A stretch of DNA of 64,000 nucleotides from Rhizobium sp. BT03 (GTDB lineage Bacteria > Pseudomonadota > Alphaproteobacteria > Rhizobiales > Rhizobiaceae), in assembly GCF_030053155.1 (NCBI RefSeq), contig NZ_CP125640.1:1178001-1242000 (forward strand), given 5' to 3'. Shown here one piece after another: positions 52,793 through 61,522 of the stretch; the first letter of the stretch is position 1; each line of letters opens with the position of its first letter. Under the pieces are notes generated by a model, which made no database searches, had not been told where the DNA came from, and was given only the letters and a program-made list of their open reading frames with translations. The translations under genes and the position numbers were made by a program.

Positions 52793-53091
52793 GGCCAGTT
52801 TTCTGGTCGGAAGCAGCACACCGAGATAACCTGGAAATTCTGCGTTACGTCGCGGCAGACAACCCTCACGCTGCCGAAAGGATCGTAAACGCCATAGAGG
52901 ATGCCGGCAAGAAACTGGGCGAGTTTGCAACCGGCCGGCAAGGGCGAGTAACCGGCACTTATGAAAAGCCCCTCGCCCGGCTTCCTTACATAATTTCCTA
53001 TGAGCTGCAGTCGATCGCTGGACGTGAAAGTGTCGTCATCTTGCGTGTGATCCATGCTGCGCGGGATTGGCCAACCGGAGAACCAGCTTAG
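52789..53091 (+). CDS. Toxin, RelE/ParE family
   Basis: The 100-residue protein has the RelE/ParE fold: N-terminal WSEAAHRDNLEILRYVAADNPHAAERIV helices and C-terminal strands (RLPYIISYELQ, VVILRVIHAARDWP). The motif RVIHAARDWP is typical of RelE/ParE toxins. Whether it cleaves mRNA or poisons gyrase cannot be told from sequence. ATGA overlap with the antitoxin gene gives a standard type II pair. Confidence 0.9.
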   Translation: MRPVFWSEAAHRDNLEILRYVAADNPHAAERIVNAIEDAGKKLGEFATGRQGRVTGTYEKPLARLPYIISYELQSIAGRESVVILRVIHAARDWPTGEPA

Positions 53092-53260
53092 AAGCAGGAT
53101 GCACCAAACACGTCGATACCGGCATGCTCCGATATCCTCGGCCGCCGCCCCAAGCCTCCCTGGCAAGCTGAACGCTGGATGAACCGGTATCTCAGCACTC
53201 GTTCAGCCGCGCCATGGCAAAACTCTTGTCACGATAGAGTTGCGTATCGGGGGAACGGCG

Positions 53261-53440
53261 ATGGACATGTATATTCTGGCAAAAAGGTTCAGCATCATCA
53301 CGCTGTTTGCGGCGATCTTCGCGATCACCTTTTCGGCGGTGGTGGTGCACAATGGCGGCGGTGGCACACAGTCGCATTTCGGAGCAAGCTATACCTGCCT
53401 GGAGCGAAACGGTACTTTCTGCGCGCCATCGGTGCAGTGA
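53261..53440 (+). CDS. Small membrane protein, hypothetical
   Basis: The 59-residue protein starts MDMYILAKRF and has one hydrophobic helix (IITLFAAIFAITFSAVVV), then a Gly-rich, two-Cys tail (SYTCLERNGTFCAPSVQ). The start is uncertain (an in-frame ATG is at 53240) and the ribosome-binding site is weak. No family recognised; likely a small inner-membrane or exported protein. Confidence 0.4.
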   Translation: MDMYILAKRFSIITLFAAIFAITFSAVVVHNGGGGTQSHFGASYTCLERNGTFCAPSVQ

Positions 53441-53527
53441 CGGTATCCGACACCGAAGAGGATAAAATAATCGGATTCCGCCGGCGCGCGTCGTTTGCTT
53501 GTCAAAAACAACTCTCTATAATGCGTC

Positions 53528-55030
53528 ATGAACAAACGAATCTCCCCCTTGTCGCCGTTCGACATCTCCTCGCCACCCCCTTTTCAGCCCCAGAGCTTTG
53601 ATGATCCCGCCGCGGCGGTGGAAGCGCTGACCGCGCTTTACGAGCGCAATACGGCGTTCCTGATCAAGAGCTTCACCGAGCTTGCGCAGGGCGCTCCGAT
53701 CTCCTCGCGCTACCGTGCTTTCTATCCGCAGGTCAGCATCGAGACGACAAGCTTCGGCCACGTCGACTCGCGCCTTTCCTACGGCCACGTCACGGCACCG
53801 GGCATCTACACGACGACGGTCACGCGGCCGAAGCTCTTCAAGCATTACTTGAAGGAGCAGCTGGCGCTGCTGGTGAAGAGCCACAATGTTCCGGTCATCG
53901 TCTCGGAATCGACGACGCCGATCCCCTTGCACTTCGCCTTCGGCGAGGGTGCGCATGTGGAAGCATCGACCAACGCCTTCATCGACATTCCGATGCGCGA
54001 TATTTTCGACACGCCCGATCTCAACACCACCGACGACGAGATCGCCAATGGCGAATATATCCCGCCGCCGGGAGAGCCCTCGCCGCTTGCGCCGTTCACC
54101 GCGCAGCGCATCGACTATTCGCTCGCGCGGCTGTCGCATTATACGGCGACGCATGCCGAGCATTTCCAGAATTTCGTGCTGTTTACGAACTACCAGTTCT
54201 ATATCGACGAATTCTGCGGCTGGGCGCGCAAGCTGATGGCGGAGGGCGGCGACGGCTATACCGCCTTCGTCGAGCCCGGCAATATCGTCACCCTGCCCGG
54301 TTCGAGCGTGCCGGAAACGGATGCGGCACTGACCCGCCTGCCGCAGATGCCGGCCTACCATCTGAAGAAGAAGGGCCATGCCGGGATCACCATGATCAAT
54401 ATCGGCGTCGGCCCCTCCAACGCCAAGACGATCACCGACCACGTCGCGGTGCTGCGCCCGCATGCCTGGCTGATGCTCGGCCACTGCGCCGGCCTTCGCA
54501 ACAGCCAGCGGCTCGGCGATTATGTGCTCGCCCATGCCTATATGCGCGAGGACCATGTTCTCGACGACGACCTGCCGGTCTGGGTGCCTATCCCGGCGCT
54601 GGCCGAAGTGCAGGTAGCGCTTGAGGCGGCCGTTGCCGAAATCACCGGCTACGAGGGTTTCGAGCTGAAGCGCATCATGCGCACCGGCACCGTCGGCACG
54701 ATCGATAACCGCAACTGGGAACTGCGTGACCAGCGCGGGCCGGTGAAGCGGCTGTCGCAGGCGCGCGCCATCGCGCTCGACATGGAATCGGCAACGATCG
54801 CCGCCAACGGCTTCCGCTTCCGCGTGCCTTACGGCACGCTGCTCTGCGTCTCCGACAAGCCGCTGCACGGCGAATTGAAGCTGCCGGGCATGGCGACGGC
54901 CTTCTATCGCACGCAGGTCAACCAGCATCTGCAGATCGGCATCCGCGCCGTGCAGAAGCTTGCCGCCATGCCGAAGGAAGCGCTGCATTCGCGCAAACTG
55001 CGCAGCTTCTTCGAAACGGCCTTCCAGTAG
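53528..55030 (+). CDS. amn: AMP nucleosidase
   Basis: The 500-residue enzyme has the AMP nucleosidase N-terminal domain (about 15-180) and a C-terminal nucleoside-phosphorylase-like domain (about 230-480; GVGPSNAKTITDHVAVLRPHAWLMLGHCAGLR, LDMESATIAANG). It hydrolyses AMP to adenine and ribose 5-phosphate, lowering AMP. Length and motifs match E. coli Amn. The upstream 87 bp hold no gene. Confidence 0.95.
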   Translation: MNKRISPLSPFDISSPPPFQPQSFDDPAAAVEALTALYERNTAFLIKSFTELAQGAPISSRYRAFYPQVSIETTSFGHVDSRLSYGHVTAPGIYTTTVTRPKLFKHYLKEQLALLVKSHNVPVIVSESTTPIPLHFAFGEGAHVEASTNAFIDIPMRDIFDTPDLNTTDDEIANGEYIPPPGEPSPLAPFTAQRIDYSLARLSHYTATHAEHFQNFVLFTNYQFYIDEFCGWARKLMAEGGDGYTAFVEPGNIVTLPGSSVPETDAALTRLPQMPAYHLKKKGHAGITMINIGVGPSNAKTITDHVAVLRPHAWLMLGHCAGLRNSQRLGDYVLAHAYMREDHVLDDDLPVWVPIPALAEVQVALEAAVAEITGYEGFELKRIMRTGTVGTIDNRNWELRDQRGPVKRLSQARAIALDMESATIAANGFRFRVPYGTLLCVSDKPLHGELKLPGMATAFYRTQVNQHLQIGIRAVQKLAAMPKEALHSRKLRSFFETAFQ

Positions 55031-55039
55031 GCCGTTTCC

Positions 55040-55255
55040 TCATCGGCCTGCGACGACGGGCGCCGCGTGCTGGTCAACCACCTGAGGCCTGCCGGCGGCA
55101 GCGTTCAGCCCTGCTATCAACAGGGTGAAGCCGACGATGGCGAAAGCGGTGCGTGAGAGAATCTTCAGCCCATCGCTTTCGTCGAACGCCGGACGGCGCT
55201 TCTCATGGCGGCGAGCCCAGATCTGGCTTGCGAGCGCGATTTCAAGAATAGTCAT
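55040..55255 (-). CDS. Hypothetical small membrane protein
   Basis: The 71-residue product starts MTILEIALASQIWARRHEKRRP and has one transmembrane helix (SRTAFAIVGFTLLIAGLNAAAG), with Lys/Arg before it. GAGGAG lies upstream of the ATG at 55255. It is convergent with amn (stop 9 bp away) and divergent from the YCII cluster. No family recognised. Confidence 0.55.
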   Translation of the reverse strand: MTILEIALASQIWARRHEKRRPAFDESDGLKILSRTAFAIVGFTLLIAGLNAAAGRPQVVDQHAAPVVAGR

Positions 55256-55410
55256 TGCCGTTCTCCTCGACAGGTTTCGATGAAGCCTTGTCGAGTGCTG
55301 CCTTGCGATTTCGACACCGGACCGGCACAAATTATTTTTCCGGCCGCTGTCGAAATGCGCGGCGATCGTTCGTCCAGGCATATGGAACACGGCAAAGGAG
55401 GCTGCCTGCG

Positions 55411-55761
55411 ATGAAATATCTCTGCCAGGTCTGGTTCGATAGCGGCGTGCTGGACGCCATGACGCAAGAGGAGAAGGCCGAGCTCGACATGAATTCCCTG
55501 AACTACGACAGGGATCTCGCCGAAAGCGGGCATATGATCGTCGCTCAGGCGCTGCAGCCGCCGAGATCGGCGGTGACCGTCCGGGTGCGAGGCGGCGAGA
55601 TGTCGGTGACGGACGGCCCCTTCGCCGAGACCAAGGAGGCGCTTGGCGGCTTCATCCTGATCGAGGCCAAGGATCTCAACGACGCGATCCGGGTTGCGGC
55701 TGGAATTCCGCTGGCGAAACTCGGCGCGATCGAAGTTCGCCCCATCCATGAATTCGGCTGA
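55411..55761 (+). CDS. YCII/DGPF-domain protein 1
   Basis: The 116-residue protein has the YCII fold with TDGPFAETKEALGGFILIEAKDLNDAIRVA (the DGPF motif, about 66-95). DGPF proteins are the marker partners of ECF42 sigma factors; their biochemical role is not settled. AAAGGAGG lies upstream of the ATG. It is the first of three tandem paralogs ahead of the sigma gene. The gap to the next gene is 12 bp. Confidence 0.9.
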   Translation: MKYLCQVWFDSGVLDAMTQEEKAELDMNSLNYDRDLAESGHMIVAQALQPPRSAVTVRVRGGEMSVTDGPFAETKEALGGFILIEAKDLNDAIRVAAGIPLAKLGAIEVRPIHEFG

Positions 55762-55773
55762 GGAGGTCACGCA

Positions 55774-56133
55774 ATGAAGTTTCTGGGTCAGGTCTGGTTC
55801 GATACCGAAAAGAGCAGCAAAGTCACGCAGGAGGAATGGGACGCGGTCACGCAGGAGTGCATCGTCAGCGACGACCACTGGCGCGACAGCGGTCATATGC
55901 TGAGCGCGCTGGCGCTTTATGAACCGGAGCGAGCCGTAACGCTCCGCGTTCGCAACGGCGCTGTCGCCGCGACAGAGGGGCCCTTCGCCGAAATCAAGGA
56001 GCATCTCGGCGGGTTCGTGGTGATCGAGGCCAAGGACATGGAAGAAGCGAAAGCGATCATTTCCACCTTCCCGATCCTCAAATATGCGTCGATCGAAATC
56101 AGGCCCGCCTATTCGATCAAGGATGGGAGATAG
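55774..56133 (+). CDS. YCII/DGPF-domain protein 2
   Basis: The 119-residue paralog starts MKFLGQVWFDTEKSS, like protein 1 (MKYLCQVWFDSG), and carries ATEGPFAEIKEHLGGFVVIEAKDMEEAKAI. It reads EGPF where the usual motif is DGPF. Its start follows GAGGAGG, and the next gene is 2 bp from its stop. Function inferred from the family only. Confidence 0.9.
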   Translation: MKFLGQVWFDTEKSSKVTQEEWDAVTQECIVSDDHWRDSGHMLSALALYEPERAVTLRVRNGAVAATEGPFAEIKEHLGGFVVIEAKDMEEAKAIISTFPILKYASIEIRPAYSIKDGR

Positions 56134-56135
56134 CC

Positions 56136-56495
56136 ATGCGCTTCGTCTGCCTCATCTATAATCCCGCCGATATGGATGGCACGCTCAGTCAGGCCGAGGG
56201 CGACGAGCTCGTGAGGGCGCATTTCCAGTATGACGAGGAGCTTCAGCGCAAAGGCATCATGATCCATTCCGATGCATTGGAAGGTCCCGACAGCGCCTCG
56301 GTCCTGAGAGTGCGCCATGGCATTCTGTCTTCGACCGACGGCCCTTACGTCGAGACCAAGGAACATCTGGCTGGCATCTACATCATCGAGGCAGCCGATC
56401 TCGAAGAGGCGCGCAAGGTCGTCGCGGGCATTCCAAGCGTCCGCGTCGGATCGGTCGAACTGCGTCCGGTGAGGCTCCTCACCCTGCCAGAGTGA
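56136..56495 (+). CDS. YCII/DGPF-domain protein 3
   Basis: The 119-residue paralog starts MRFVCLIYNPADMD and carries the intact motif STDGPYVETKEHLAGIYIIEAADLEEARKVV (DGPY, DGPF-like). It is more diverged from the other two than they are from each other, and it directly precedes the sigma factor gene (10 bp). The tight spacing suggests one operon of four genes. Confidence 0.9.
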   Translation: MRFVCLIYNPADMDGTLSQAEGDELVRAHFQYDEELQRKGIMIHSDALEGPDSASVLRVRHGILSSTDGPYVETKEHLAGIYIIEAADLEEARKVVAGIPSVRVGSVELRPVRLLTLPE

Positions 56496-56505
56496 GGATC
56501 GCCCG

Positions 56506-57747
56506 TTGGAAAGCGTGATCGAGGAAATCTACCGATCGCAATCGCGCCGGGTTCTGGCGACGCTGATCCGTCTGCTCGGCGATTTCGACCGGGCCGAGGA
56601 AGCGCTGCAGGACGCCTTTGCCGCGGCGGCGCGGACCTGGCCGGCTGACGGCATTCCCGGCAACCCTTTCGCTTGGCTCGTTTCGACGGGACGCTTCAAG
56701 GCAATCGATACAATCCGCCGCCGGGCGCGCTTCGATGCCTCGCAGCAGCACATCGAGGACAGTCTCTACACGGTCGACGAAACGGAGATCGGCGACATGG
56801 AAGCGATCGAGGACGATATGCTGCGGCTGGTCTTCACCTGTTGCCATCCCGTTATTCCCGCCGATGCACAGATGGCGTTGGCGCTTCGGGAAATCTGCGG
56901 ACTGACCACCGAAGAGATCGCCCATGCCTTCCTCGTGCCGGCACCGACGGTCGCCCAGCGGATCGTGCGTGCCAAAGGCCGGATCCGGGCGGAAAAAATC
57001 CCCTACGAGGTGCCCGACCGCGAGGCGCTGCCGCAGCGGCTCGACCGGGTGCTGCATGTCATCTATCTCGTCTTCAACGAAGGCTATTCCGCCTCTTCGG
57101 GAGACGCGGTCGTTCGCGCCGATTTGACCGCGGAGGCGATCCGGCTGGCACGGCTGCTTCTGGCGCTGCTGCCGCATCCCGATGTTTCAGGCCTGCTGGC
57201 ACTGATGCTGCTGCAGGATTCCCGCCGCGGCGCCCGCAGCGGTCAGGCGGGAGCGCTGGTGCTGCTTGCCGATCAGGACCGCGCACTCTGGGACCGCGCC
57301 AAGATCTCGGAAGGCCTGGCACTGCTTGCCGAGGCGATGCGGACGGGAGAAATCGGCACCTATACGGTGCAGGCGGCGATCGCCGCCGAACATGCGAAGG
57401 TGTCGACCGCCGAGCAAACCGACTGGAAGCGGATTGCCTTCTATTACGACCTGCTTCTGGCGGCCCAACCCTCGCCGATCGTCGAGCTCAACCGCGCCGT
57501 GGCGATCGCGATGGCGGAAGGGCCGGCGAAGGGGCTGGAACTGATCGATACCATTCTCGGACGCGGAGAGCTCACGGCCTATCACCTCGCCCATTCGGCC
57601 CGCGCCGATTTGCTGCGCCGTCTCGGCCGGAGGCAGGAGGCGATCGCGGACTATGAGACGGCGCTGCCGCTCTGCCGGCAGGAGCCGGAGCGGGCATTCT
57701 TAAGAAAACGGATTTCAGAGCTTGCTGCGACGCCCGAGCGGCAGTGA
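56506..57747 (+). CDS. ECF42-type RNA polymerase sigma factor
   Basis: The 413-residue protein has a sigma-70 region 2 (about 10-75), region 4 (about 120-165, LALREICGLTTEEIAHAFLVPAPTVAQRIVRAKGRI) and a long C-terminal TPR-like domain (about 185-410), which is the ECF42 arrangement. ECF42 factors lack an anti-sigma gene; the C-terminal extension is thought to control them, and DGPF genes are the usual target. Starts with TTG 56506 (GAGG upstream) or GTG 56515. The last 33 bp overlap the convergent next gene. Confidence 0.88.
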   Translation: MESVIEEIYRSQSRRVLATLIRLLGDFDRAEEALQDAFAAAARTWPADGIPGNPFAWLVSTGRFKAIDTIRRRARFDASQQHIEDSLYTVDETEIGDMEAIEDDMLRLVFTCCHPVIPADAQMALALREICGLTTEEIAHAFLVPAPTVAQRIVRAKGRIRAEKIPYEVPDREALPQRLDRVLHVIYLVFNEGYSASSGDAVVRADLTAEAIRLARLLLALLPHPDVSGLLALMLLQDSRRGARSGQAGALVLLADQDRALWDRAKISEGLALLAEAMRTGEIGTYTVQAAIAAEHAKVSTAEQTDWKRIAFYYDLLLAAQPSPIVELNRAVAIAMAEGPAKGLELIDTILGRGELTAYHLAHSARADLLRRLGRRQEAIADYETALPLCRQEPERAFLRKRISELAATPERQ

Positions 57748-58677
57748 GATCGCCGTGCCCGTCAGCGCCGAGACGATGATCAGCAGATGGGCATTGACGC
57801 TCGCCTGGGCGAGCGCGGCCAGCGCCATCCGCTCGCTCGAAGCCCCGAGAGCAATGGCGCCGGCGGTGATGCCGGCCGGATAGGTGCCGACGCCGCCCGG
57901 CGCATGGACCGGCAGCACGGAGGAGAGTTCGCCGCCGAGCGCACCGCCGAAGCTCGCCGCCATCGGCAGCACGCCCATCAGGCCGAGCGCCCAGGCCAGC
58001 ACCATCACCTTCACCAGCCAGTTGACGATGGTCATCGCCCAGGCGCGGGCAAAGGCGATGGCATGGAGCGGCAAGCCGTTTTCGATCTCGGCGACGAATT
58101 TCTGCGCCTTTTCCGGCAGCAGTCTGGCGGCGAGGCGCAGCAACGGCTTGCGGGCGGCGAAAGCTGCGACCGGCAACAGCAAAAAGCCTGTCCAGAGCAA
58201 CCAGGCAACAATCGGATTGGCGGCGGCGACGGCAAAACCGATGCCGGCGGCGGCAACAAGCGCGTGCAGGTCGAGCAGCCGCATGACCAGGAGTGCCGAG
58301 GTTCCACGGGTCAGCGGAATGCCGAACTCGGTGCGCATCAGCAGCGGAAAGCTCGTTTCGCCGGCGCGGAAGGGCAGCATGATGTTCAACAGGTTGTGGA
58401 TCTGCGTGACACGGAAGAGGACAGCGAACCGGCCGGCCGTCTCCTTCGGAAAATAATCATAGATGCGCCAGGTGCGCAGGAAATAAGTGCTCGTCAACAG
58501 CACCAGCGCGCCGATCACCGGGCCGGCGCCGACATCGGCCCACTGCCGGATAATGACAGGCCAACCCCAGAACCACTGTATGAAGAGCGCATAGGCTGCG
58601 ACAATTACGACCGTCAGCGCCGTCATGCGGTTGCGCATAAACCAGGACTGCTGGCTTTCAACGATCGAACTCTTCAT
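57715..58677 (-). CDS. UPF0104 / lysylphosphatidylglycerol synthase-like membrane protein
   Basis: The 320-residue protein has about eight hydrophobic helices and the UPF0104 pattern (TYFLRTWRIYDYFP, NIMLPFRAGETSFPLLMRTEFGIPLTRG, LLDLHALVAAAG, VHAPGGVGTYPAGITAGAIALG). This matches the transmembrane part of MprF/AglD-type proteins. Members have been proposed as lipid or lipid-linked sugar flippases. It is divergent from the glycosyltransferase run, which suggests a shared pathway. ATG 58677 has AAGGAA upstream; a later ATG is possible. Confidence 0.85.
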   Translation of the reverse strand: MKSSIVESQQSWFMRNRMTALTVVIVAAYALFIQWFWGWPVIIRQWADVGAGPVIGALVLLTSTYFLRTWRIYDYFPKETAGRFAVLFRVTQIHNLLNIMLPFRAGETSFPLLMRTEFGIPLTRGTSALLVMRLLDLHALVAAAGIGFAVAAANPIVAWLLWTGFLLLPVAAFAARKPLLRLAARLLPEKAQKFVAEIENGLPLHAIAFARAWAMTIVNWLVKVMVLAWALGLMGVLPMAASFGGALGGELSSVLPVHAPGGVGTYPAGITAGAIALGASSERMALAALAQASVNAHLLIIVSALTGTAISLPLGRRSKL

Positions 58678-58861
58678 GTAGTAGGCATTCCTTACTTGGC
58701 GTCGGCACAGGCCTCGTTTCCGTCGCCAGGCGTTTTAGGAGAAATGAGGGTTGCGCACAACGGCGGAGTTGACGGCGATGGCGGCGAGATCGCTTTAAGG
58801 CCATCGAACCGCGCGGCGGACCGATAGATCACGGCGCCTCGCCGGCCTGACTTGGAGATCG

Positions 58862-60355
58862 ATGTTGGAGCGCATTACCAGAAGCATTTCGAGCGCGAGC
58901 CTTTTTCTGGCAGTCTATTTCCTACTGAACATCGTGCTCCGGATCGCGCTGCCGCATACGCTCGATCTCGATGAGGCGGAGCAATCCTTCTATTCGCAAT
59001 ACCTGCTTGCCGGCTACGGCCCGCAGCCGCCCTTCTACAACTGGATCCAATACGCCATCGTCTCGGTGACCGGGATCACGATGTGGGCGCTCTCGGTTCC
59101 GAAGAACATCATTCTCTTCGGCTGCTATCTGTTCTACGGGCTGGCTGCCCGCGAGGTATTGAAGAGCCGTCTGCTCGCCCCCATCGCGATGCTGAGCCTG
59201 ATTACCTTGCCGCAGGTGGGGCTGATGGCGCAGCGCGAGCTGACCCATACCGTTGCCCTGCTGTTTGCAACCTCGCTCTTCCTCTTCGGCTTTTTCCGCA
59301 CACTTCGCCAGCCGACAGTCGGGAGCTATCTCGTCATCGGCATCGCCACCGGCATCGGCCTGATCTCCAAATATAATTTCGCCATCCTGCCATTTGCCGC
59401 CTTCATCGCCGTCCTGCCCGACTGGAAGTGGCGCAGCCGCCTGTTCGACTGGCGTCTGCTGCCGGCGATCGCGATCGCCATTCTGATCGTTTTGCCGCAC
59501 GCGCTCTGGCTGCCCGACAATCTCGCCAGCGCTTCGGGCCCGACGCTGGAGCGGATGACTGCCGAGCACGAGGCCGCCGCCGGCCTCCCCCGTATCGGAC
59601 AGGGACTGTTGTCTCTCGCCATCGCCGTACTCGGCTTCGTCGCATTGCCGATCGTTATTATCGCGGCAGCCTTCCGACGGGATTTCTTCCGTGCACTTGC
59701 CTCGACCAGCCCGATGATCCGGGTAATCGAGCGGATGATGATCGTCAGCCTGATCGCCTTCGCCGGTGTCGTCGTCTTCGCCGGCGCGAGCGATATCCAC
59801 GAACGCTGGCTCGATCCCTGCCTGCTCGTCCTGCTGATCTATCTGTTCCTGAAGCTGGAGGCCGCAGGCTTCGATCTTTCCGCCGGCCTTGCGCGCTTCC
59901 GGCTCGCGGTGCCGGTCTTCATGGTCGTCATCCTGGCGATCCTTCTGCTGCGGATCGTTGCCATTCAGTATATCGGCACCTATACGCGAACGAACGTTCC
60001 CTTCTCCGGCTACGCGGCCGAACTGACCGCGACCCGCAAGCCGGTTCTCATCGTGGCGGGAACCAAGTTCGTGGCCGGCAACATGAAGCTGGAATTCCCC
60101 GACGTTCCCGTCGTGATCCCATTCTTCCCCGGTTCCGGGGTTCCCGAATATGCGACTGCCAAGGGGCCGGTGCTCGTTATCTGGCGTGGCGAAACCGCCG
60201 ACGACCCGACAATTTCCCCGAGCTTCGCGAATGATCTCGTGAGATCTGGCATCCACCTTCAAGAGTTGAACACGCTGACGTTGCCCTATCTCTTCAGCAA
60301 CGGCAAAAAGAGCTTCTCCATCGGTTATTCCTGGGTGGAGGGAGGCGCAAAATAG
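58862..60355 (+). CDS. ArnT/PMT-like (GT39/GT83-type) membrane glycosyltransferase 1
   Basis: The 497-residue protein has about ten to twelve transmembrane helices. The first periplasmic loop carries [28 protein letters not shown], with the acidic DE pair where PMT/ArnT enzymes hold their catalytic acid. The donor should be a polyprenyl-phosphate sugar, used on the periplasmic side. It is a paralog of the proteins at 61523 and 63023. R. leguminosarum RgtA/B/C, which add galacturonic acid to LPS core, have this architecture. Confidence 0.88.
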   Translation: MLERITRSISSASLFLAVYFLLNIVLRIALPHTLDLDEAEQSFYSQYLLAGYGPQPPFYNWIQYAIVSVTGITMWALSVPKNIILFGCYLFYGLAAREVLKSRLLAPIAMLSLITLPQVGLMAQRELTHTVALLFATSLFLFGFFRTLRQPTVGSYLVIGIATGIGLISKYNFAILPFAAFIAVLPDWKWRSRLFDWRLLPAIAIAILIVLPHALWLPDNLASASGPTLERMTAEHEAAAGLPRIGQGLLSLAIAVLGFVALPIVIIAAAFRRDFFRALASTSPMIRVIERMMIVSLIAFAGVVVFAGASDIHERWLDPCLLVLLIYLFLKLEAAGFDLSAGLARFRLAVPVFMVVILAILLLRIVAIQYIGTYTRTNVPFSGYAAELTATRKPVLIVAGTKFVAGNMKLEFPDVPVVIPFFPGSGVPEYATAKGPVLVIWRGETADDPTISPSFANDLVRSGIHLQELNTLTLPYLFSNGKKSFSIGYSWVEGGAK

Positions 60356-60493
60356 CGTTCACGCAGCTCAACCGATTGCGGGGAAACCGGCATTGCCCGC
60401 TGGCAACCGGTGGACAGTTCATATACTAGCCTTCCGCAAACGCGGCGGCAGCAGTAAAGATTGCCAGGCCGTCCGGCCTTTTGGAGATGAAAG

Positions 60494-61510
60494 TTGCAGA
60501 CAACCGTAGAGCCCATGCGCGGTGCGAATGATCCGGTACAATCGCTCGAGCTGTCGCTGGTCGTGCCGATTTTCAACGAAGAGGAAAGCGTCGGCCCGCT
60601 CGTCGAGCGTGTCGTGGCTGCGATGGCCGCCTATCCCCATCGCTGGGAGCTGATCCTCGTCGACGACGGCAGCACGGATGCGACGCTCGTCAACGCCCGC
60701 AAGTTCATCGGACGCGAGGGGCTGACGCTCAGGATCGTCGAGCTGCAGCGCAACTTCGGCCAGACCGCCGCCATGCAGGCCGGTATCGACACCGCCCAGG
60801 GCCGGCTGATCGCGACGATGGACGGCGACCTGCAGAACGATCCGAAAGACATTCCTTCGATGGTCGCCGAACTGGAACGGCGCGAACTCGACCTCCTGGT
60901 CGGCTGGCGCAAGAACCGCAAGGACGGTCTGTTCCTGCGCAAGATCCCTTCCTGGTGCGCCAACTACCTGATCGGCCGCATCACCGGCGTCAAGCTGCAC
61001 GATTACGGCTGCAGCCTGAAGATCTACCGTGCCTCGATCATCAAGCAGGTGAAGCTGATGGGCGAGATGCACCGCTTCATCCCGGCCTGGGTGGCCGGTG
61101 TCGTCCCGAGCTCGCGCATCGGCGAGATGGCCGTCACCCACCATGCCCGCGAGCACGGCGTTTCGAAATACGGTATCTCGCGCACCTTCCGCGTCATCCT
61201 CGACCTGCTGTCGGTGATGTTCTTCATGCGCTACAAGGCACGGCCCGGGCATTTCTTCGGCTCGCTGGGTCTCGGCCTCGGCGCGGTCGCCATGCTGATC
61301 CTTCTCTATCTCGGCTTCGACAAGTTCATCATGGGCAACGATATCGGCACCCGCCCGATGCTGATGGTCGGCGTCGTGCTGCTGCTGTCGTCGGTGCAGA
61401 TGATCACCACCGGCATCCTGGCGGAGATGATCGCGCGCACCTATTACCGCGACGACGCCTCGCCGAATTATATCGTGCGGCAGATCTTCGACGATCGAAG
61501 CCAAGCCTAA
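60494..61510 (+). CDS. Polyprenyl-phosphate glycosyltransferase, GT2 (DPM/ArnC/GtrB-like)
   Basis: The 338-residue protein has the GT-A fold of DPM-like enzymes: LVDDGSTDA, MDGDLQNDP (the DXD region), VGWRKNRKDG, then two C-terminal membrane helices (about 238-262 and 275-300). It should make polyprenyl-phosphate sugar for the neighbours. The start is TTG 60494 with GGAG seven bases upstream; ATG 60515 is an alternative. By context it may be the galacturonic acid donor enzyme (RgtE-like), but this is inference. Confidence 0.88.
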   Translation: MQTTVEPMRGANDPVQSLELSLVVPIFNEEESVGPLVERVVAAMAAYPHRWELILVDDGSTDATLVNARKFIGREGLTLRIVELQRNFGQTAAMQAGIDTAQGRLIATMDGDLQNDPKDIPSMVAELERRELDLLVGWRKNRKDGLFLRKIPSWCANYLIGRITGVKLHDYGCSLKIYRASIIKQVKLMGEMHRFIPAWVAGVVPSSRIGEMAVTHHAREHGVSKYGISRTFRVILDLLSVMFFMRYKARPGHFFGSLGLGLGAVAMLILLYLGFDKFIMGNDIGTRPMLMVGVVLLLSSVQMITTGILAEMIARTYYRDDASPNYIVRQIFDDRSQA

Positions 61511-61522
61511 GCCGGCAGCACG

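Noticed and set aside
53516..54988. Open frame of 490 codons on the minus strand opposite amn
   Set aside because: Shadow of AMP nucleosidase; composition dominated by Arg, Gly, His and Asp.
58922..60262. Open frame of 446 codons on the minus strand opposite the first ArnT-like gene
   Set aside because: Very hydrophilic, Gly/Asp/Gln-rich translation typical of antisense to a membrane protein gene; no motifs.
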